64,000 nt of DNA from Vibrio gigantis (lineage in GTDB: Bacteria; Pseudomonadota; Gammaproteobacteria; Enterobacterales; Vibrionaceae), in assembly GCF_024347515.1 (NCBI RefSeq), contig NZ_AP025492.1, positions 2,542,001-2,606,000 of the forward strand. Reading direction: 5' to 3'. The notes under the pieces were generated by a model. That model had not been told where the DNA came from. It saw nothing but the letters and a program-made list of their open reading frames with translations, and searched no databases. Within the stretch, counting starts at the first letter, position 1; each line of letters opens with the position of its first letter. The translations under genes were made by a program, and so were the position numbers. Below, piece by piece: positions 16,549-24,087 of the stretch.

Positions 16549-17265
16549 TTACAGATTCTTGCCGTCTTTAATGGCACGAATTCGTTGTTCAATTTTCTTG
16601 ATTTGGGTACCCACACCCACTTTGCTATGCTTATCGTGGGCGTGTTGAAGCAGAGCCAAAGCCTTTTCCAACGTTTCCAAGTTGCCGATTGCTGTCGCTT
16701 GCGGTTGGCCTTCTTCATTTCGAATCAGGTATAAGCCTGCGAACTTGAACCACTTGGCGTGAACCTTTTCGTGTAAACGCCAATCTTTTTCGATCTTCTC
16801 AAACACATTGGAGAAGTAAGGTTCAATCGAGTTACCACGTTCAGATTCGCTTTCGGCCCAATCCAGTACTTCATCAGCACAGAATGTCGGCCAGTCACGG
16901 CGGAAGTTCTCTGGCGTTGGTAAGTCACGTTCGATTGCCGTCATACACCACTCAATCGCGGTATCTAGCTCTTTAATATCAAATAGCCAGATCACCATAT
17001 TGGTGAAGATTGGGTTTTCGAACTGCTCACCACTTTCTAAGTAGGCTTGAACATACGGCTTGTATTTCGGCACCAAGACATTGCGCTTATGCTCGACACG
17101 ATCAGCAATCGCATTGAAGGAACGCAAATGCTTGCGGTCTTCTTCGAAGTCAATCAGTTTGATGTGCAGGCTATCGGTGTCTACACCAGAAAAGGTTTCT
17201 GGTGCAGACTGGTTAGCTTGCATTTCAAGTAATTGCTTCCGCTGTTTTGCTAATGGGCTAACCAT
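16549..17265 (-). CDS. Terminase small (endonuclease) subunit gpM
   Basis: 238 aa, P2 gpM family. Hallmarks are VPKYKPYVQAYLESG and VIWLFDIKELDTAIEWCMTAI. With gpP it cuts concatemers or monomer circles at cos. The ATG at 17265 has GGAG six bases upstream. It follows the capsid gene as in P2. Confidence 0.9.
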   Translation of the reverse strand: MVSPLAKQRKQLLEMQANQSAPETFSGVDTDSLHIKLIDFEEDRKHLRSFNAIADRVEHKRNVLVPKYKPYVQAYLESGEQFENPIFTNMVIWLFDIKELDTAIEWCMTAIERDLPTPENFRRDWPTFCADEVLDWAESESERGNSIEPYFSNVFEKIEKDWRLHEKVHAKWFKFAGLYLIRNEEGQPQATAIGNLETLEKALALLQHAHDKHSKVGVGTQIKKIEQRIRAIKDGKNL

Positions 17266-17276
17266 TTTTCACTCCA

Positions 17277-18281
17277 TTAAACTGCAGGTTCTACAACGGT
17301 GACCGATTCAATTGCAGCGAACTTTTTAAGGTTGCCCACTGCGTAGCCTTCCATGCGAATATGGTTAGCTTCGAAGCGCAATTCGTCATCGTTGTTTTTC
17401 TGGCGACGCTGTTGAGTATTGGCTTGCGTAAGAACTTGAAGGTTCTTAGTGTTCGTAACCCAAAGCTGATCAGCAGGGAAGAACGGCGGTGTATATGCCT
17501 TTTTACCCGCAATGGTTTTCGCTAGCGCTTGAGCAGCTTTATGCTCTGTTGGCGAATTTGCCGCATCAAGTAAGCGGTGCTGTTCGGCTGCTACCAAATC
17601 CGAACCGACCAGCACAACAAGATCAGGGTCTTGGCGGTGTTCTGGCGCAATGGTTGTGTTGATAAGGTCTTGTGCCAACGAGTCTAAGTTCTTGTATGAG
17701 TCAGCCGCTGCACCTGTTGGGTCAAGTTTTGCAGATGCTAATACTTGGCTAGCTTTCTTCTCTTTAACAATGGTTAACCAACCTTTGTTAACGTCTTGAC
17801 CTAGCGGGTTAGCATCTGGATCTGTTGGTGTGGCAATAGAGGTACCGTTAAAACCGACACGCAGAATATCTAAAGCAAAGATGCGTGAAATCGCATTTAG
17901 CATTAGTTTAAGCCACTCGCCTTTCTTGCCAGAGTTAGCCCATTGCGTCATGGTTTCCCACAAAATGTGAGCACCAGAATCTGTTTTTGTCAGTTCGTAC
18001 GTATTACCACTTTGGCCCATTTCACGGCTAAAGCGACCTGATGACGTGCGACCAGTGGAAAGACCATCGTTACCAACATCAACTACTTGGCCTTTAATTT
18101 GCTGAACTGGCAACAACGAGATCATGCCAAGGAATTCATGCGATTCTAGAATCGCTTGGCGCAATGCCGTTTCCATTGGTGGTGTGATATTGAAAGTACC
18201 GTAAGGGACTTCTAGCCCAGCAGCTTTGGCTACTGAAAGGCTAAATTCGGCCAGATACTTAGTTGAAACAGCATTTAGCAT
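17277..18281 (-). CDS. Major capsid protein gpN
   Basis: 334 aa. P2 gpN features: FNITPPMETALRQAILESHEFL, IKGQVVDVG, SGRTSSGRFSRE, and PEHRQDPDLVVLVGSDLVA. It has the HK97-type fold by family. The start codon shares one base with the scaffold stop (TAATG), indicating translational coupling. AAGGGG precedes the ATG. Confidence 0.93.
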   Translation of the reverse strand: MLNAVSTKYLAEFSLSVAKAAGLEVPYGTFNITPPMETALRQAILESHEFLGMISLLPVQQIKGQVVDVGNDGLSTGRTSSGRFSREMGQSGNTYELTKTDSGAHILWETMTQWANSGKKGEWLKLMLNAISRIFALDILRVGFNGTSIATPTDPDANPLGQDVNKGWLTIVKEKKASQVLASAKLDPTGAAADSYKNLDSLAQDLINTTIAPEHRQDPDLVVLVGSDLVAAEQHRLLDAANSPTEHKAAQALAKTIAGKKAYTPPFFPADQLWVTNTKNLQVLTQANTQQRRQKNNDDELRFEANHIRMEGYAVGNLKKFAAIESVTVVEPAV

Positions 18282-19150
18282 TAAAATACCCCTTGCATTG
18301 TGTCACTTGCACCCGAATCACCTGGCTCTTGGCCTGGTACTTCTTGCGAAAGTTCGTTGAATTTCGTTTCTAAGCCAGTCACTTTTTCAACAAGCGGTTT
18401 AAGCTTTTCGTCTAGCGTTGCAGAGAATTGCTCTACTGTTGCACCTTCCGGTTTAACTTCCGGCGCTGGCTTTGGTTCTGGTTTTTGCAAGCCAAACTCT
18501 TCTACGAGTTCGCCTTTAAGTGCGCCAAATTTCTTATCAAATAGCGCTTCTAGTTGCTCTGGAGTCACGTCAATGTCCTCTGGTTCAGGCTCTACAGGTT
18601 TAATTGCTGGCAGTTCCCCACCAGTTTGGAAATGCTTTGCCAAGTCCGAGAAAAACTTAGATATGGGATTTGTCGTGAAGCACTCTGACACGTCTAATTC
18701 TTCAAGGTCGCTACACTCAATCTTGGTGACTTCACCTTGCTTACGTGAGAACTCAAGGCGGTCTGTTCCTGTAGATGCTGGGGAGTCAGTCACAGCTAGG
18801 CCCATTAGGTAACAGCGCCCTTCGCCCTTGTAATCTGGATTCGGTTCAATAGATGTGAATAGCTTCTGGCCGTCTTGGTTAGCATCTAGCAAATATTGGT
18901 TAGGCGTAATCTTGGCGAACAAACGCAGCTTGCCGTCTTTCTTCTCAGCTTTGAGCTCTTCGACAACACCCCAGTTCTTACCTTCAAACACGTTCCAATG
19001 AGAACGAGCATGCTCAGGCCAAATCATTGCTGTGTATTCAGAAGTTGAATACAGCGATGCCATGTCTTTAATCCATGCTGCTGTAATCTGGCGACCGTCT
19101 ACGGTTGCGCCTTCTGTAGCAACAATTTTCCAATCACTGGTTTTACTCAT
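18281..19150 (-). CDS. Capsid scaffold and maturation protease gpO
   Basis: 289 aa, P2 gpO family. Asp18, His47 (PEHARSH) and Ser100 (LFTSIEPN) fit the catalytic triad known from P2 gpO at nearly the same positions. The C-terminal half is acidic and helical (residues 190-280), the scaffold part. The protein directs capsid assembly and cleaves N, L and itself. First gene of the minus-strand late operon; a promoter region with inverted repeats lies upstream (19151-19326). Confidence 0.9.
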   Translation of the reverse strand: MSKTSDWKIVATEGATVDGRQITAAWIKDMASLYSTSEYTAMIWPEHARSHWNVFEGKNWGVVEELKAEKKDGKLRLFAKITPNQYLLDANQDGQKLFTSIEPNPDYKGEGRCYLMGLAVTDSPASTGTDRLEFSRKQGEVTKIECSDLEELDVSECFTTNPISKFFSDLAKHFQTGGELPAIKPVEPEPEDIDVTPEQLEALFDKKFGALKGELVEEFGLQKPEPKPAPEVKPEGATVEQFSATLDEKLKPLVEKVTGLETKFNELSQEVPGQEPGDSGASDTMQGVF

Positions 19151-19326
19151 GCTTGTTGTTTGCCTAATTAAATTACGTCAAATGAATCTTATGTACGGCA
19201 AACAATACGCCTTTGAATGACTGCTTTCAGCCACTTCAATTCCTAGAAATTCGGATTTTGGCTAAATCCGAATTCATCCGAATTTCACTTAGCCATTTGA
19301 GAGTTTTCGGGGCGTATGATGCAGCT
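19151..19326. promoter_or_regulatory. Divergent late promoter region (gpO/gpP)
   Basis: This gap between divergent packaging and capsid genes holds two inverted repeats. One is TTGTTTGCC (19156-19164) with GGCAAACAA (19197-19205). The other is AATTCGGATTT (19248-19258) with AAATCCGAATT (19264-19274), plus a third half-site ATCCGAATT (19276-19284). P2 late promoters here are driven by Ogr; which repeat is bound is not known. Confidence 0.55.
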
Positions 19327-21105
19327 ATGGCATATTCAGACGAAATAAAAGAGGCCGCGAAAAAGCTTTATTTACGCGGGGTACCTCCAAAGGAAATAGC
19401 GGCGCAGCTTAACCTAAATAGTGACCGCATCATTTATACCTGGGCGGAGAAATTCGGCTGGGCTTTGTTGTTGAACGAACTTTCTGTAGAGGAAATGATT
19501 AACCGCCGTTTGGCCGTGTTAATTGATAAGGACGAGAAAACCGATCAGCAGCTTAAAGAGATGGATAAACTCATAGACCATCACGTTAAGTTGCTAAAAG
19601 CGAATGCCGATGCAAAAGCCAAAGCTGAACGCATGCTCTCGCAAGGCAGCTCGAAGGCAAATGATTCTGAACCAGCCAACCAAGGCCGTGATGGTAACAG
19701 CAATCGCAAAAAGAGTCGTAAGAAAAACAGCATTGAGCACTTAGCCGAAGAAGACTTTAAACGCTGGCATGAATCGCTGTTCGAATATCAGCATGTCATG
19801 CGTAACAACATTAAGCAGCGTATTCGCAACATTCTTAAATCACGCCAAATCGGTGCGACTTACTATTTCAGTGGTGAAGCGTTAGAAGATGCAATTCTAA
19901 CTGGCGATAACCAAATATTTCTTTCTGCTTCTCGCGCTCAAGCAGAAGTTTTCCGCAGCTACATTATTGCCATTGGTAAAGAGTTTTTAGACATCGAGTT
20001 AACCGGCAACCCGATCATTCTTTCTAACGGCGCAGAACTACGCTTTCTATCAACCAACAGCAAAACAGCCCAGAGCTACCACGGCCATGTTTATGTTGAT
20101 GAATATTTCTGGATACCTAAGTTTGATGAGCTGAACAAACTCGCGTCAGCAATGGCGACGCATAAGAAGTGGCGTAAAACCTACTTTTCTACACCGTCTT
20201 CAAAAATGCACCAGGCTTACCCATTTTGGACAGGCGACCAATGGCGCAAAGGCAAAGAGTCTCGCGCCAAGATTGAATTTCCAACCTTTGAAGAATATCG
20301 CGATGGTGGCCGACTCTGCGACGATAAGCAGTGGCGTTATGTTGTCACTATTGAAGATGCCGCTAATGGTGGTTGTGACCTATTTGACATTGACGAACTT
20401 CGAGAAGAATACAGCCAAGACGACTTCAACAACCTATTTATGTGTGTATTTGTCGATGGCTCGCTTTCTGTTTTCAAGTTCTCTGACCTTGAAAAAGGCA
20501 TGGTAGACGCTGCCCACTGGCAGGACTTCAAACCAAACAATAAACAACCCTTTGCCCGTCGAGAGGTTTGGTTAGGTTATGACCCATCCCGAACCCGAGA
20601 CAATGCCTGCTTGGTGGTTGTGGCACCGCCTGCCGTAGCGGGTGAAAAATTCCGTGTATTGGAAAAGCACTATTGGAAAGGGCTCAACTTTCAGTATCAC
20701 GTTTCAGAAATCGAAAAAGTATTCCAGCGTTACAAAGTCACTTACATTGGCGTCGATACCACGGGCATTGGTGGCGGTGTTTGGGATTTAATTTCTAAGA
20801 AATACCCGCGTGAATCTCACGCTATTCACTACAGCAACGAAAACAAAAACCGCCTTGTGATGAAGATGATCGACATTGTAGAAGCAAAACGACTGCAATT
20901 TGATGCCGAACACAAAGACATTGCTATGGCATTCATGGCGATTAAGCGAGTACCAACCGCCAGCGGCAACGCCATGACATTCAAAGCGGAGCGCAGCCAA
21001 ACCACAGGCCACGCCGATGCATTTTGGGCAATTTCTCACGCCATTATTAATGAGCCGTTAGACCACTCAACACCAACTAAATCAACTTGGGCAACCGCAG
21101 CATGA
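19327..21105 (+). CDS. Terminase large subunit, ATPase gpP
   Basis: 592 aa from ATG 19327; longer in-frame sequence upstream runs into the promoter repeats and has no family match. An N-terminal HTH ([17 protein letters not shown]) is followed by an ATPase with [10 protein letters not shown] (about 172-181) and Walker [10 protein letters not shown] (about 252-260). A C-terminal nuclease follows with [20 protein letters not shown] and a final [11 protein letters not shown]. It packages DNA with gpM. It is transcribed away from the capsid genes, as in P2. Confidence 0.92.
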   Translation: MAYSDEIKEAAKKLYLRGVPPKEIAAQLNLNSDRIIYTWAEKFGWALLLNELSVEEMINRRLAVLIDKDEKTDQQLKEMDKLIDHHVKLLKANADAKAKAERMLSQGSSKANDSEPANQGRDGNSNRKKSRKKNSIEHLAEEDFKRWHESLFEYQHVMRNNIKQRIRNILKSRQIGATYYFSGEALEDAILTGDNQIFLSASRAQAEVFRSYIIAIGKEFLDIELTGNPIILSNGAELRFLSTNSKTAQSYHGHVYVDEYFWIPKFDELNKLASAMATHKKWRKTYFSTPSSKMHQAYPFWTGDQWRKGKESRAKIEFPTFEEYRDGGRLCDDKQWRYVVTIEDAANGGCDLFDIDELREEYSQDDFNNLFMCVFVDGSLSVFKFSDLEKGMVDAAHWQDFKPNNKQPFARREVWLGYDPSRTRDNACLVVVAPPAVAGEKFRVLEKHYWKGLNFQYHVSEIEKVFQRYKVTYIGVDTTGIGGGVWDLISKKYPRESHAIHYSNENKNRLVMKMIDIVEAKRLQFDAEHKDIAMAFMAIKRVPTASGNAMTFKAERSQTTGHADAFWAISHAIINEPLDHSTPTKSTWATAA

Positions 21106-22127
21106 CCGAGCAAACAGAAACTTTAGTCAAACAAGAAGAACAAGCACCCGAGTCGGTCTACCACATCGACTCCGCACCCGAAGCTATCGACTCAAATAGT
21201 TGGATGACTTCCTACTCAGATTTGTTTTACAACGATTCCGATAACTATTGGGAACCGCCAATTTCACGCACTGGATTAGCCGATATTGCCAGAGCCAACG
21301 CCTATCATGGCTCTTTGCTGATTGCCCGGGCCAACTATGTGGTTGGTCGATTCCAACAAGGGGCCTCAACTCGCCGCAGGCATATTCAAGCTTTTTGCCG
21401 CGACTACTTTACCTTTGGTGATGGCGCTTTCTTAAAAATCCGTGATGGCTTTAAACGTGTAGTACGTTTGCACCCGTTACCTGGCATGTATTTACGTAGG
21501 CGTAAAAACGGCAACATTGTCATTCTTGAACGAGACAACCAACAGCGAGAATACCGCAAAGAAGATGTGATCTTCTTACCTCAGTACGACCCACAACAAC
21601 AAGTTTATGGGTTACCCGATTATTTAGGCAGCATTCAGAGTAGCTTACTAAATAAAGATGCCACACTATTTCGTCGCCGTTATTACAAGAACGGGGCTCA
21701 TATGGGCTTTATCTTCTACGCTTCTGACCCGAACCTAAGTGAAGAAGACGAAAAGAAAATGAAGGAAACCATTGCCAGCTCCAAGGGTGTGGGTAATTTC
21801 CGCAGCATGTTTGTGAACATTCCAAACGGCAAAGAGAAAGGTATTCAGTTAATCCCCGTGGGCGACATTGCCACTAAGGATGAATTTGAGCGGATTAAAA
21901 ACATTACCGCCCAAGATATTCTAGTGGGCCATCGCTTCCCAGTAGGTAAAGCTGGGATCATCCCTCAAGGTACCACCAGTTTAGGTGACCCGATTAAGAT
22001 TGGCAGTGAATATGCCAAAGATGAAATCATTCCAGTTTGTGAACTGATTATGGATGAAGTGAACAGTGACCCAGAGATCCCCAAACGGCTCCATTTAAAG
22101 TTTGACGTTTCTACAGGTACCGAATAG
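21102..22127 (+). CDS. Portal protein gpQ
   Basis: 341 aa. Start ATGA overlaps the terminase stop. P2 gpQ-type features: [60 protein letters not shown] and [15 protein letters not shown]. The protein forms the ring through which DNA enters. A strong terminator follows at 22132. Confidence 0.93.
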   Translation: MTEQTETLVKQEEQAPESVYHIDSAPEAIDSNSWMTSYSDLFYNDSDNYWEPPISRTGLADIARANAYHGSLLIARANYVVGRFQQGASTRRRHIQAFCRDYFTFGDGAFLKIRDGFKRVVRLHPLPGMYLRRRKNGNIVILERDNQQREYRKEDVIFLPQYDPQQQVYGLPDYLGSIQSSLLNKDATLFRRRYYKNGAHMGFIFYASDPNLSEEDEKKMKETIASSKGVGNFRSMFVNIPNGKEKGIQLIPVGDIATKDEFERIKNITAQDILVGHRFPVGKAGIIPQGTTSLGDPIKIGSEYAKDEIIPVCELIMDEVNSDPEIPKRLHLKFDVSTGTE

Positions 22128-22131
22128 AAGA

Positions 22132-22163
22132 AAGCCCCTAATCAACGTTAGGGGCTTGCTTTT
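22132..22163. terminator. Terminator after portal gene
   Basis: Perfect 10-bp stem AAGCCCCTAA/TTAGGGGCTT, loop TCAACG, then GCTTTT. It also lies at the end of the small minus-strand gene and may work in both directions. Confidence 0.85.
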
Positions 22164-22165
22164 GG

Positions 22166-22303
22166 TTAATCTGCAGCTTCCTGCTCTGCCTTTCTTAATG
22201 CTTCAAGCACCAAGTTCCTTTCTTGTTCAGTGATAAAGCCTTGTCGTTCCTCCTCTTCCAGTACTACATCAATTTTTGAGATCAGCGTTTTTGTTACAGC
22301 CAT
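22166..22303 (-). CDS. Small phage protein, 45 aa, unknown
   Basis: An ATG at 22303 opens 45 codons encoding a charged helical peptide (LISKIDVVLEEEERQGFITE, LVLEALRKAEQEAAD) with no recognised family. AAGGTAG lies about 10 bases upstream. It is flanked by a terminator on one side and a 9-bp inverted repeat on the other, so it seems to have its own regulated unit. Composition and ribosome site argue for a real gene; there is no functional clue. Confidence 0.5.
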   Translation of the reverse strand: MAVTKTLISKIDVVLEEEERQGFITEQERNLVLEALRKAEQEAAD

Positions 22304-22327
22304 GGGGTACATCTACCTTTTGTCGAC

Positions 22328-22349
22328 GATGGTAGGCCGTCCTACCATC
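22328..22349. promoter_or_regulatory. Perfect palindrome GATGGTAGG-N4-CCTACCATC
   Basis: Nine-base arms around CCGT, 25 bases upstream of the small minus-strand gene and about 180 bases before the Ogr-like gene. It is probably an operator, or a small hairpin in a leader. Confidence 0.5.
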
Positions 22350-22463
22350 ATCTTTTCCAAGTCATCACGACTACCTCCTATAAGAATTGATGAAAATTCA
22401 GCTCTTTAAGCAGAGCACCCGACAAATATGTAACACAATATTTGTATAAAAAGAAAGTCAGCA

Positions 22464-22479
22464 CTGTACATAAACACAG
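22464..22479. promoter_or_regulatory. LexA-like box before late activator
   Basis: CTGTACATAAACACAG fits CTGT-N8-ACAG and agrees with the enterobacterial LexA consensus at 13 of 16 bases. It is 46 bases upstream of the activator start. A -35-like TTGTAT sits at 22442 with 17-base spacing to TGTACA inside the box. Confidence 0.5.
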
Positions 22480-22525
22480 CAACCGTTTTAATATTGTTGA
22501 GTCAGTCAAAAAGTTAGGTCAAAGT

Positions 22526-22966
22526 ATGCGAGTTTATTGCCAGTGCGGTGAACGCGCGATTGTTAGCAGAAGCAAAGCAGCGGATGCGAATTGCGCGGAA
22601 TTATCCTGTTCATGTTCCAACCCAGAGTGTGGCCACTCTTTTGTGAGTGCCATTGGTTATCGCCATTCATTAAAAAAATCAAAGATTCACTGGGGAATTG
22701 GGGCGAGCCTAATTGGGACTCGCATTCACTGTGGATGCGGGGAACGGGCGGTGATAAACAAAACCAACCGCCTGTCTAATGATTGTGCTGATCTATATTG
22801 CGAATGTAAAAACTTAGCATGTGAACATCAATTTGTTATGTCGTTATACTTCAGCCACACACTAAGCCCATCATCACACACAACCAACGATTTAGCGGGT
22901 TGCCTCATCAAGGCTTTATCTCCTGACAAGCGTGATCATTTGAAGCAACAACTAGCCTTGTTTTAG
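22526..22966 (+). CDS. Ogr/Delta-type late gene activator with two zinc fingers
   Basis: 146 aa from ATG 22526, chosen because Ogr proteins begin right at the first finger and AGG lies seven bases upstream; a TTG 28 codons earlier would cross the LexA-like box. Two tandem Ogr-like modules are visible: YCQCGERA ... CAELSCSCSNPECGHSF and HCGCGERA ... CADLYCECKNLACEHQF. Duplicated fingers are known in P4 Delta, which activates P2 late promoters by contacting RNA polymerase. The likely targets are the divergent late promoters at 19.2 kb. Its 3' end overlaps the opposing gene at 22908. Confidence 0.85.
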   Translation: MRVYCQCGERAIVSRSKAADANCAELSCSCSNPECGHSFVSAIGYRHSLKKSKIHWGIGASLIGTRIHCGCGERAVINKTNRLSNDCADLYCECKNLACEHQFVMSLYFSHTLSPSSHTTNDLAGCLIKALSPDKRDHLKQQLALF

Positions 22967-23132
22967 CACTTAACTCTTCCACTGGGGCAGCAATTAGCTG
23001 TCCTTTTTTATGTCCGAGAATCAGCGACAACAAAAACAGTCCGACTTCGTTGGCGTGGTCGCAGTCGCTGCATGTATCGTCTGCAAGCGCACACAAAACC
23101 AACTCCTCTGCTTTTTGATGTAGTTCAGACAT
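22908..23132 (-). CDS. Putative SOS-controlled phage protein, unknown
   Basis: 74 aa, ATG 23132 with GGAGG five bases upstream, and a near-consensus LexA box at 23154-23173. A helical N-terminus (ELHQKAEELVLCALADDT) with C-x2-C spacing (TCSDC) is followed by a hydrophobic helix (EVGLFLLSLILG). No known family. Position and LexA control suggest a role in prophage induction comparable to Tum of coliphage 186, but there is no visible sequence similarity. It is convergent with the activator gene and overlaps its last 59 bases. Confidence 0.65.
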   Translation of the reverse strand: MSELHQKAEELVLCALADDTCSDCDHANEVGLFLLSLILGHKKGQLIAAPVEELSAKTRLVVASNDHACQEIKP

Positions 23133-23153
23133 TTAGCCTCCTAACTGACGATT

Positions 23154-23173
23154 TACTGTATATTAATACAGTA
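23154..23173. promoter_or_regulatory. LexA box
   Basis: TACTGTATATTAATACAGTA is a CTGT-N8-ACAG site with fully symmetric TA flanks, matching 14 of 16 core bases of the classical LexA consensus. It lies 22 bases from the start of the minus-strand 74-aa gene. Confidence 0.88.
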
Positions 23174-23338
23174 CTTTTTATCTAACAAATTTATTATTGA
23201 TTTTTGTTGCCTATACTTAATCGGTGTGCCACACCCTTCGACAACGTGGGCATACTATATAGATTTCATAATAAGAAAATTGATGTGGGCGGGTGTTTCA
23301 TAACTCCTAGCCATGGTTGGCATTTCCTTTGCGCTATA

Positions 23339-23354
23339 ACGCCATATTTGGCGT
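23339..23354. promoter_or_regulatory. Palindrome before HTH regulator
   Basis: ACGCCATATTTGGCGT, a 16-base near-perfect palindrome ending 13 bases before the start codon at 23368. It is likely an operator for autoregulation. Confidence 0.45.
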
Positions 23355-23367
23355 ATGGAGATTGATA

Positions 23368-23724
23368 ATGCCTAGAAAAAACAAGCCGATAGAGCCAATT
23401 GTTTTATATTTAACGCAAGAGCGCCTGCGAAATCGCATGACGCAAAAGCAAATTGCCGACCTATCAAACATCCCTTTACGAACCTACCAACGGATTGAAC
23501 AAGGTAAAAGTGAGGCCACCATCAGCCAAGTAAGGCGGATCATTGAAGTGTTCGATATTACCTGGCTCGACGTTGCTTGGGGTGAAACTGGCAGACGTTA
23601 CATTGATACCAATGATATTTCGGCATCTCTGAAACATTTACCAGCTAGCTTGAGACTACCTCTGTTCGAAGTTATCAAAGCGGTCATTGAAGAACTGGAG
23701 CAAACAAAAAGGCCAACCTCGTAA
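23368..23724 (+). CDS. Cro/CI-family HTH transcriptional regulator
   Basis: 118 aa from ATG 23368 with TGGAG upstream; an ATG-less extension upstream lacks support. The HTH is MTQKQIADLSNIPLRTYQRIEQGKSEATISQVRRI (given here only as position: residues about 24-58), followed by a short helical tail (LFEVIKAVIEELEQ). The gene faces the early operon and shares a terminator with it. In this phage type a second regulator besides CI is common; its target could be its own promoter palindrome or the neighbouring LexA-linked gene. Confidence 0.8.
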   Translation: MPRKNKPIEPIVLYLTQERLRNRMTQKQIADLSNIPLRTYQRIEQGKSEATISQVRRIIEVFDITWLDVAWGETGRRYIDTNDISASLKHLPASLRLPLFEVIKAVIEELEQTKRPTS

Positions 23725-23737
23725 GGTTGACCTTCTT
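23706..23737. terminator. Bidirectional terminator between HTH gene and early operon
   Basis: Stem 709-719/724-734 with loop CGTA. On the minus strand it is followed by TTTTTGTTTG, so it ends the early operon; on the plus strand it overlaps the last codons of the HTH gene. Confidence 0.7.
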
Positions 23738-23738
23738 G

Positions 23739-23873
23739 TTAGCCTAGCGGGACTCGCAAAGTAACTTTCACGACATCCATGAGAATCCATGCGAGTTGCC
23801 CACCAAATTCAAAGGCGAAACCGATGAAGAATGCTAACAGCATGTATTGTTGAGTTTGTTTTTTCATGCTCAT
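23739..23873 (-). CDS. Small membrane protein, last gene of early operon
   Basis: 44 aa, ATG 23873 preceded by AAGGAG (spacing 5). One hydrophobic helix (YMLLAFFIGFAFEFGGQLAWIL, residues 10-31). It overlaps the upstream gene's end by spacing of ten bases and ends at the operon terminator. No known family. A role such as holin-like or host-modulating peptide is only conceivable. Confidence 0.6.
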   Translation of the reverse strand: MSMKKQTQQYMLLAFFIGFAFEFGGQLAWILMDVVKVTLRVPLG

Positions 23874-23882
23874 TACTTCTCC

Positions 23883-24074
23883 TTACAAACATGTTAATTC
23901 TTGATAGGTGCGCTTTGAATTTCCGCGCAGCTTTTCAAGGATTGGCTCTTCCAACATCCAAATATTATTCGGATTGAAATTCTTGTACCCGATATTGGAA
24001 AGGTACTTTGATACACGTGATACCACTTCAATTTCGTGTGATCTGTTTAATTCTTCAAGTGGGGTTAATGCCAT
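23883..24074 (-). CDS. Small phage protein, 63 aa, unknown
   Basis: Starts 14 bases after the replication gene stop, with GGAG upstream. Helical, charged, no recognised motif (VVSRVSKYLSNIGYKNF). Part of the early operon between gpA and the 44-aa membrane protein. Confidence 0.6.
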   Translation of the reverse strand: MALTPLEELNRSHEIEVVSRVSKYLSNIGYKNFNPNNIWMLEEPILEKLRGNSKRTYQELTCL

Positions 24075-24087
24075 AGCTCTAGCTCTC

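Noticed and set aside
19213..19326. N-terminal extension of the terminase ATPase
   Set aside because: The extra 38 codons cover the late-promoter repeats and do not look like the family; ATG 19327 is the better start.
22328..22355. The GATGGTAGG palindrome as a terminator
   Set aside because: No gene ends before it on the plus strand and the following T-run is weak; an operator is more likely.
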